Program-made: the position numbers and the translations under genes
Assembly: GCA_013112725.1 (NCBI GenBank)
Contig: JABFFZ010000013.1
Location: forward strand, 23,465-87,464
DNA from: Chloroflexota bacterium
GTDB taxonomy: Bacteria > Chloroflexota > Anaerolineae > Promineifilales > Promineifilaceae
DNA length: 64,000 nucleotides
Reading direction: 5' to 3'
Notes under the pieces: generated by a model
What the model was told of the DNA's origin: nothing
The model's input: the letters and a program-made list of their open reading frames with translations, nothing else
Databases searched by the model: none
Part shown: piece by piece, positions 58,831 to 64,000 of the stretch
Layout of the letters: each line of letters begins with the position of its first letter
Numbering within the stretch: the stretch's first letter is position 1

Positions 58831-60657
58831 TCATAACTCCATACTCTTCGTTGTGATCAAGGTAGTGGCATGGCTGATGAACTCGGCCACGGGCAGCGCG
58901 CCCCGATCTTCTTCGTCGCGGGTGCGGACGGCAACAGCATTATTTTCCATTTCCTTGTCACCCACCACCAGCATGTAGGGGATTTTTTGCAGTTGGGCAT
59001 TGCGGATTTTTTTGTTCATGCGGTCGCTGCTGTCATCTACCTGCACACGCATTCCCACCGCCCGCAGTTGCCGGCTGACCGCGTGGGCATACTCATTGTG
59101 CCGGTCGGCAATGGGCACCATCATCACCTGTGCCGGGGCCAGCCACAATGGAAACGCGCCATTGAAATGCTCAATCAGAATACCCACAAACCGCTCCATA
59201 CTGCCAAACGGGGCGCGGTGAATCATCACCGGACGGTGCTTTTGGCCGTCTTCGCCCGTGTATTCCAGGTCAAACCGCTCCGGCAGCAGAAAATCTACCT
59301 GCACCGTACCTAACTGCCATTCCCGCTTCAGTACATCGCGGAAAATAAAGTCCAGTTTGGGGCCGTAAAATGCTGCTTCGCCTTCTTCAATCGTATAATT
59401 CATACCCGCTTTGTCGGCGGCCTGGCGAATGGCGTTAATCCCTTTGGCCCACATCTCCGGCGCACCGGCGTATTTGTCGCTGCTAGGATCATTCGTGCCC
59501 AGCCGGGCGCGGAAGTCGTGAAAGCCCATCGTCTGGAAGACAAACTGAATCAGGTCTACCACGCCGATGAACTCCTCTTCCAGTTGGTCGGGCGTGACGA
59601 AAAGGTGGGAGTCGTCCACCGTGAAGCCGCGCACCCGCGTCAGCCCGGTCAGTTCGCCGCTCTGTTCGTAGCGGTAGACGGTGCCAAATTCGGCCAGACG
59701 CAGCGGCAGGTCGCGGTAGCTGCGGGCTTCGCTGCGGTAAATTTCGATGTGGTGCGGGCAGTTCATGGGTTTGAGCATGAACTTTTCTTCATCTACGTCA
59801 ATAGGCGTGTACTGGCTGGCCTTGTAGTAGGGGTAATGCCCACTGGTGATGTACAAATCCAGCTTGCCGATGTGCGGCGTGATGACGGGCAGGTAGCCGC
59901 GTTCTAACTGTGCCTGGCGCAGGAAGTTTTCCAGCGTCTCGCGCAGCACGGCGCCTTTGGGCAACCACAACGGCAGGCCGGAGCCAACCAATTGGGAAAT
60001 GTGAAACAATCCCAGTTGTTTACCCAGGCGGCGATGATCACGCGCTTTAGCTTCTTCCAGCAGGCGCAGGTATTCGTCTAGTTCTTCTTTGTTGTGCCAG
60101 GCCGTGCCGTAGATGCGTTGCAATTGGGGGTTGTTTTCGTTACCGCGCCAGTACGCACCGCCGGTACGCAGCAGCTTGACGGCGTTGGCTTTGACTTGTT
60201 TGGTGAATTTGACGTGCGGCCCACGGCAGAGGTCTACAAAATCTCGTTGTTTGTAGATGCTGACTTCACTGGCGGGCACGGCCGTAGCCTCCCCATTCTC
60301 ATCCAGTTTGCCCGCCGCTAAATCGGCGATCAGTTCCAGCTTGTACGGCTGGTCGGCAAAAAACGCCTGCGCTTCGCGGATGCTCATGCTGGAATGTTCA
60401 AACGGGGCGTTTTGTTTGAGCAGCTCTTTCATGCGCTCTTCGATTTGCGCCAGATTTTCTTCGGAAAAGGTGCGCGGTTTGCCATTTTCCTGGCCCAGGT
60501 CAAAGTCATAATAAAAGCCATCTTCGATGGGCGGGCCTATGGCTATTTTTGCTTCAGGGAACAGGGCCAGCACCGCCTCGGCCATCACGTGCGCGGCCGA
60601 ATGGCGGATGCGGTACAGTTCCGATTCGGCATAGGGAATAGGGTTTGTTTCGGACAT
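58831..60657 (-). CDS. thrS: Threonyl-tRNA synthetase paralogue 1 (T-box controlled)
   Basis: A 608-residue threonyl-tRNA synthetase, again without a TGS domain: the editing domain opens at LYRIRHSAAHVMAEAVLALF (HSAAH). The catalytic core reads PMNCPHHIEIYRSEARSYRD, GTVYRYEQSGELTGLTRVRG (motif 2) and MIHRAPFGSMERFVGILIEH (motif 3), with a C-terminal anticodon-binding domain (VMMVPIADRHNEYAHAVSRQ). Its HHIEIY signature differs from the FHHKIF of paralogue 2. I start at MSETNP (60657), preceded by GGAGATCGATC; the much longer frame upstream reads through the T-box leader. Threonine limitation should raise expression through the T-box. Confidence 0.95.
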   Translation of the reverse strand: MSETNPIPYAESELYRIRHSAAHVMAEAVLALFPEAKIAIGPPIEDGFYYDFDLGQENGKPRTFSEENLAQIEERMKELLKQNAPFEHSSMSIREAQAFFADQPYKLELIADLAAGKLDENGEATAVPASEVSIYKQRDFVDLCRGPHVKFTKQVKANAVKLLRTGGAYWRGNENNPQLQRIYGTAWHNKEELDEYLRLLEEAKARDHRRLGKQLGLFHISQLVGSGLPLWLPKGAVLRETLENFLRQAQLERGYLPVITPHIGKLDLYITSGHYPYYKASQYTPIDVDEEKFMLKPMNCPHHIEIYRSEARSYRDLPLRLAEFGTVYRYEQSGELTGLTRVRGFTVDDSHLFVTPDQLEEEFIGVVDLIQFVFQTMGFHDFRARLGTNDPSSDKYAGAPEMWAKGINAIRQAADKAGMNYTIEEGEAAFYGPKLDFIFRDVLKREWQLGTVQVDFLLPERFDLEYTGEDGQKHRPVMIHRAPFGSMERFVGILIEHFNGAFPLWLAPAQVMMVPIADRHNEYAHAVSRQLRAVGMRVQVDDSSDRMNKKIRNAQLQKIPYMLVVGDKEMENNAVAVRTRDEEDRGALPVAEFISHATTLITTKSMEL

Positions 60658-60671
60658 GATCGATCTCCAGA

Positions 60672-60738
60672 TTTTTGAGATTGGAGATTGGAGATTAGAG
60701 ATTGAAGCCCATCTCCAATCTCTAATCTCCGATCTCCC
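60672..60738. repeat. GAGATTGG-type hairpin (family C) in the thrS leader
   Basis: Words TTTGAGATTGGAGATTGGAG and ATTAGAGATTGAAG, then CATCTCCAATCTCTAATCTC and CGATCTCC inverted. It lies between the T-box terminator and the thrS start codon. Confidence 0.8.
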
Positions 60739-60742
60739 AAAT

Positions 60743-61122
60743 AAAAACGCCATCACCCACATTGGGGCGATGGCGTGTCGCGGTTCCACCCAAATTCAGT
60801 TAGCAGTTGGCGGTTAGCAGTTGGCAGTAAGAAGTTTCATGCAACTGCTTACTGTTCACTGCTCACTGCTCACTGTCAACTCTCATTGACGGCCGTTAAC
60901 GGGGCCAACCGGGTTTTCTTACTCAGTTAAAGTAGGGCAGACGCATGGTCTGCCCTGGGGAGGGCAAACAATACAGTTTGCCCATACCATTCAGAAAACC
61001 ACTCCTGGGGGGTTTTGGTTAGGGGCGAATGGTGGCGGCTCACAGCCTACGGCCGTCCACTCTCTGACATCTACCGGCTAACTACTCGTCCCAATCATCG
61101 TGTTACAAAGTGCAGTTGTGAG
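60743..61122 (-). ncRNA. T-box leader (threonyl-tRNA synthetase type)
   Basis: On the minus strand the transcript begins near 61122. Stem I starts at GACGAGTAGTTAGCC, with an AG-bulge segment CAGAGAGTGG and a GGCTGTGAGCC apical loop. Two further stems (GGGCAAAC/GTTTGCCC and AGGGCAG/CTGCCCT) follow. The universal T-box sequence GGGTGGAACCGCG is at 60791-60779. The terminator stem ACGCCATCGCCCC...TGGGTGATGGCGT plus five T (60776-60743) closes it. Uncharged tRNA-Thr should hold the antiterminator. I could not place the specifier ACC codon with certainty. A family D repeat is inserted between the stems and the T-box (60796-60889). Confidence 0.9.
60796..60889. repeat. AGCAGTTAGC/AACTGCTAAC repeat (family D) inside the T-box leader
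   Basis: On the minus strand: AGTTGACAGTGAGCAGTGA and GCAGTGAACAGTAAGCAGTT, then AACTTCTTACTGCCAACTGC and TAACCGCCAACTGCTAACTG. The words are inverted to form a long hairpin inserted between stem III and the antiterminator. Confidence 0.8.
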
Positions 61123-61128
61123 ATGCTG

Positions 61129-61156
61129 ATTATAAAACCGATAACGGCAAAGTCAA
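61129..61156 (-). promoter_or_regulatory. Promoter of the T-box/thrS transcript
   Basis: Minus-strand TTGACT (61156-61151), a 16-base spacer and a perfect TATAAT (61134-61129). Confidence 0.8.
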
Positions 61157-61173
61157 GCGTTTTTCTTGGCCTG

Positions 61174-62294
61174 TCACGGCAAAGTGTGAAAGCTCTCCAA
61201 AATGTGATTGATAACTACCTCACAATAAATCATCCATTCAGGAGAACAAAGGAGATATAAGCTATACTCGTAATCTGACCCTTGAATATAAATGCTTTTG
61301 CTTGCACCAGGCAAATCTCCGCCTTCATTACTCTCGTGCGTCTTCACCCAAGTCGGTAACTCGGCATCAGTAACAGGCGTAGCCCCTTCAATATCCGGCA
61401 TGCCATTTCCCACTGGCTGTACCAAAAAATCCATTTTCATGGTGTTGTCACTCTGCACGCAGGATGGGGGTTGAGGGGCTTCACTCACGTAGGTGAATGA
61501 ATCCGGTGAGACGCCACCAGTTTGGACCCATTGTTCTGGAATCTCAAAGGCATATTGATAGAATTCATCGCTGATCTGTTGCCAGGTGAGCAATTCTGGA
61601 TCGGCCGTAGCCGGCGCGTTGCATAGGCCAAAGTCAAATGAGACAAAATTCCAAAAATGCCGGCACAGGGCAACAAAGGATTCGTTCTGATGTGTATCAT
61701 TTCCCTCTGACATAGCACAATTCATGGCAAAGGTATAGGTACAAGGAGGCTGTACGGCCGTGTATGCCAGCCGCATATCAAACGGTGGAGCAACGCCTCC
61801 TTTTCAAACTGCTCCACCTGAATAGTTAACACCATCAGACCATTTGCAAAGGCCGGGGTAGGGGAGAGCAATAAGTCAGGCGCATTTTCTTCGCTGGCCC
61901 AGACATTCCAAAATAGAGTTTCCCCTGGTGAGGTAGACCAGTCGCTGGATATATTTTGCCACTCAACTGGTACAGACCAGGAAACCCCATAATCTGGATT
62001 ACTTATCGGCATTGCCCAAATTTCAGGGAGCGTCAGCGTAGGTACAGGAAAAGCAGAAGGGGGTGGTGATATTGTTGTTGCCGATGAAACAACGGTAAAA
62101 GTAACAGAGGGGGTGGCAACCACCTCAGCTAAAGCTGGTGTTTTTAACGCCTCTGTTGAAGAAACACTCGCTCTGGTTGTTGCAGCACTAGAGATTTCTG
62201 AAGCAATTGGAGTTGATTGACACCCAACCTGCCACCAAATAAGTAACATTAATAAATAACTGCTACTTTTGCGAATGTGAAATTTCACGCCCAT
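61174..62294 (-). pseudogene. Frameshifted lipoprotein gene
   Basis: Two minus-strand reading frames join into one gene. The 5' frame (62294-61722) encodes a signal peptide with lipobox WWQVGC, a Ser/Thr/Pro linker and an outer domain beginning YGVSWSVPVEWQNISSDW. The 3' frame (from 61776) continues the same domain: MRLAYTAVQPPCTYTFAMNC and later PTWVKTHESNEGGDLPGASK to VINHILESFHTLP. Restoring one A in the run at 61801-61804 gives EKGGVAPPFDMRLAYTAVQ without a stop. It may be a real pseudogene, a recent lesion or a sequencing error. The closing LESFxxxL motif is shared with the adjacent remnant. I recognise no family. Compared with neighbours it is AT-rich. Confidence 0.65.
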
Positions 62295-62325
62295 ATTGAC
62301 ACAGAGGGGTCCTTGTTAAGTCGAG

Positions 62326-62688
62326 CTATTCTAAATCAGCAGTAAAACTCTCAAGGATGTGAGATTTTATCATTAGGTAATTACTTTTTGCAGTGTTGTA
62401 CTCATCAACAGGAGGAGGCGCATAGGCAATCCAAAAATAATATACAGTGCGTTCTGCTAAGATATACACGGCCGTTGCCTCCACAAATTTCCCACCATGC
62501 CCTGCTTCTAATTGTTGCCGAGTATAATCCACTATTAAGGCAGGCATCCCGTCAATCTACACCCAGGTTCCTTCAGGCAAGAAAGGAACCAAATCCTCAC
62601 CAGTCGCATTACCTCGTTCATCTACAAAAGCGTTGCGTTCCTCTAGTTCAGGTAACAAATTAGCGGTCGGAAAAGAAACAAACGCCAT
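62326..62688 (-). pseudogene. Remnant of a paralogue of the frameshifted lipoprotein
   Basis: A minus-strand frame starting MAFVSFPTANLLPELEERNA runs to an in-frame TAG (62559-62557) after LPEGTWV, and then continues in the same frame as MPALIVDYTRQQLEAGHGGK to KSHILESFTADLE. Its C-terminal VYILAERTVYYFWIAYAPPP / HILESF pattern parallels the end of the upstream-neighbour gene (YIQGSDYEYSLYLLCSPEWM / HILESF). It lacks a signal peptide, so the 5' part is gone as well. The downstream piece has a possible ATG but no ribosome site, and I regard the locus as decayed. Confidence 0.6.
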
Positions 62689-62725
62689 TGTAGGCAATAA
62701 AGGTAAGTGTTCAGTCCCTCAAGAG

Positions 62726-62784
62726 ACCTGACAGGTTTTTGGCCTGCAAAGTTTCAAGTTGAACTGGTAAAAAACCTGTCAGGT
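62726..62784. terminator. 15-bp hairpin (GACCTGACAGGTTTTT family)
   Basis: Perfect arms ACCTGACAGGTTTTT (62726-62740) and AAAAACCTGTCAGGT (62770-62784). The arms resemble those at 11864-11927. It lies between the single-pass membrane protein gene and the lipoprotein remnant. Confidence 0.8.
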
Positions 62785-62877
62785 TTGAACGGTTACCAAT
62801 AAAGATGTAGAACCAAAGCAAGAAGTAAGTTTAGTGGCAAGTATTGGGGTTTCCCTTACCGTTATTTGATACCAGCA

Positions 62878-63696
62878 TTAATCAACTGAATCTGAAACAG
62901 GCGGGGGTGGATGTGGAAACCATTCTTTGGTGAAGGTTTCAGCCTGCCACCAATTTTCCTGTGCAAGCTGAAAGTCCTTAACATATTTAAGCAATACTTG
63001 TCTCTGAGTAATATTTACAATTTCAATTTTACAAATAGCAATTTGGATACCTTTGGAATTGAATTCTTCCAGTAGCTGACTCAGCTCAAACATAAAGGGG
63101 GGAAACTGCTCATTTGCCGTTTGGACATCTTCGACATCTAATTGAATGTTCAGTACCGGTGTGCCATTTGTGTCTGTTGACACACTTAGAGAATGTAAGA
63201 AAAAGCCATGCAAGGATAGCCGATCTAGTAGCATAGTAGCTAAGGTCATATCATCTACTTGTGAATTGGCAGTAGGGGATAATTTCCCTACGGGCACATC
63301 TGACCAATATATCATGCTTCCTGATGAATTTAAAATCGTCACATTTACCGTATCAAATTGAACTTCGTTTTGTTTTTGCGCTATTGCAATTTCTCTTTGA
63401 ACCATATGTACATATAATGGGTCTTCTGGAGCTACCGTAGCGCTGTTGGTTGTGCTTTGGAGTACAACGCTAATTTGTAGTTGAGGCTGATTAGTTTCTT
63501 CAGTAGTGTAATTTGCTCTTTGAACATTCTTAACTGGTACACCTTGCTCTGTTAATCTGTTTGTTAATTCTGTCAAGATATCTTCTTGTGCTTTTGCTTG
63601 GTTTTGGTTAAAAATAAGGATGATTAAAGCAGTAACTGCTATTAATAATATTCCTATGATTGCAAAAGAACTGAAATAAGACTTTTGCTTTTCCAT
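62878..63696 (-). CDS. Single-pass membrane protein with extracytoplasmic domain, unknown function
   Basis: A 272-residue protein with a short basic N-terminus, one membrane helix (SSFAIIGILLIAVTALIILI, about 9-30) and an outer part. That part is made of two similar-sized alpha/beta segments (EDILTELTNRLTEQGVPVKN ... VQFDTVNVTILNSSGSMIYW and DDMTLATMLLDRLSLHGFFL ... IQIAICKIEIVNITQRQVLL), possibly a duplicated small domain. No known motif was found. It is AT-rich and almost free of ACGGCCGT. GGAGGTGTATT precedes the ATG. It may belong with the decaying lipoprotein genes downstream. Confidence 0.75.
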   Translation of the reverse strand: MEKQKSYFSSFAIIGILLIAVTALIILIFNQNQAKAQEDILTELTNRLTEQGVPVKNVQRANYTTEETNQPQLQISVVLQSTTNSATVAPEDPLYVHMVQREIAIAQKQNEVQFDTVNVTILNSSGSMIYWSDVPVGKLSPTANSQVDDMTLATMLLDRLSLHGFFLHSLSVSTDTNGTPVLNIQLDVEDVQTANEQFPPFMFELSQLLEEFNSKGIQIAICKIEIVNITQRQVLLKYVKDFQLAQENWWQAETFTKEWFPHPPPPVSDSVD

Positions 63697-64000
63697 AATA
63701 CACCTCCGTCTTTTTTCGTGGAGCTAGTTTTGGAAACGATGAAACAAATTTACCATAGTGAAGGGGGAGGTATGGTTATGGCCCCCAATTGTGATAATAA
63801 TAGTTTTGACACGACTTTTGCACCTTAAAAACAGATACGCCAAACAGCAAAAACAGCCTACTTTCGTCTAAGCCTGGCTGACCACTGGCAACAAACCAGC
63901 ATCTCCAGCTTACTTGTCGGTAAGCTGGCATCTCATCGTAACCGCGGGCACTGTCTCCGGTTAACGAGCGCAGACGACACGTAGGAGTGGTTTCATCAAC
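63697..64000. other. Non-coding window end with inverted repeats; possible partial ORF
   Basis: The last 304 bases hold no confident gene. An inverted pair CCAGCTTAC/GTAAGCTGG lies near 63914-63934. A minus-strand frame is open from the window edge to a TAA at 63776-63778 (74 codons, VDETTPTCRLRSLTGDSARG ...), but its residue mix is not convincing and its beginning is not visible. Upstream of the membrane protein gene the sequence is AT-rich and may hold its promoter. Confidence 0.4.

Noticed and set aside
60658..60789. Upstream extension of the first thrS frame by 44 codons.
   Set aside because: The extra codons lie in the T-box terminator and a repeat; the ATG at 60657 has a good ribosome site.
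61722..61810. Programmed ribosomal frameshift in the lipoprotein gene (A run followed by AGGAGG).
   Set aside because: The codons involved do not re-pair after a -1 slip, so a lesion or sequencing error is the simpler reading.
63776..64000. A minus-strand open frame entering from the right edge.
   Set aside because: Its beginning is outside the window and its composition gives no recognisable motif, so it is mentioned only as part of the end region.

Overview
The window is about 57% GC by eye and looks like part of the chromosome of a Chloroflexota bacterium, probably Anaerolineae-like. This is an inference from gene content and style: lipoproteins with Thr-Pro linkers, a SARP/BTAD-NB-ARC-TPR regulator, a FAS1 protein, large GT-C glycosyltransferases with extracytoplasmic tails, a lone ftsZ and a T-box on thrS. 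No rRNA is present to settle it. Gene density is high, genes run on both strands, and most are housekeeping or cell-envelope genes.

Layout. 1-3.3 kb: MFS exporter (cut by the window edge), Nfu_N protein, family 2 glycosyltransferase, GNAT acetyltransferase. 3.7-6.2 kb: alanine dehydrogenase and a CoA-transferase. 6.2-9.1 kb: membrane-anchored protein, parvulin-type lipoprotein with an 18-base homopolymer, ParB-fold protein. 9.3-20.3 kb: psuG, orphan histidine kinase, two GT-C glycosyltransferases around a YihY/BrkB protein, recJ, a four-helix-bundle protein, a sugar-nucleotide epimerase. 20.4-22.7 kb: ECF sigma factor with an anti-sigma factor whose outer domain is a catalytically dead M1 peptidase. 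22.9-29.2 kb: giant DUF4011 helicase-nuclease, a small HTH protein with an operator array, ftsZ. 30.1-37.1 kb: SARP regulator, fasciclin protein, DHH-CBS-nucleotidyltransferase fusion. 37.2-40.7 kb: a small accessory island with a probable restriction endonuclease, a DNA methyltransferase with a duplicated and frameshifted tail, a Uma2 protein and hicBA. 40.8-54.3 kb: PEP/pyruvate-binding protein, Lys-rich microprotein, HIT protein, homocysteine methyltransferase-MTHFR, LCP protein, beta-lactamase-like hydrolase, lipoproteins, a DsbA-cyclophilin fusion, a glycoside hydrolase, a nuclease/phosphatase, a glycosyltransferase and a CAU tRNA. 54.4-64 kb: GT-C protein, two tandem thrS genes behind a T-box leader, a decaying lipoprotein locus and a single-pass membrane protein.

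Two features cut across the whole window. First, the palindromic octamer ACGGCCGT occurs about 130 times by hand count, against one or two expected by chance. It appears in every reading frame and resembles the HIP1 palindrome of cyanobacteria. Second, the gaps between genes are filled by several families of short word-repeat hairpins, such as CGTAATCCGTGATGCG, GTAATTGGGTAATTACTC, GAGATTGGAGATTAG and GTGGCTAGTGGCTGG. They sit flush against gene ends and supply the stop codon of at least ten genes. In a few places the same words lie in frame inside coding regions. Related 3'-end hairpins are inverted copies of the last codons of the gene itself; the clearest is a 54-base perfect palindrome giving two convergent genes the same C-terminus. 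I regard the gene-end repeats as the most unusual feature here.

Coordinates, motifs and repeats were read by eye. Family names come from recognising conserved motifs; no database search was run.
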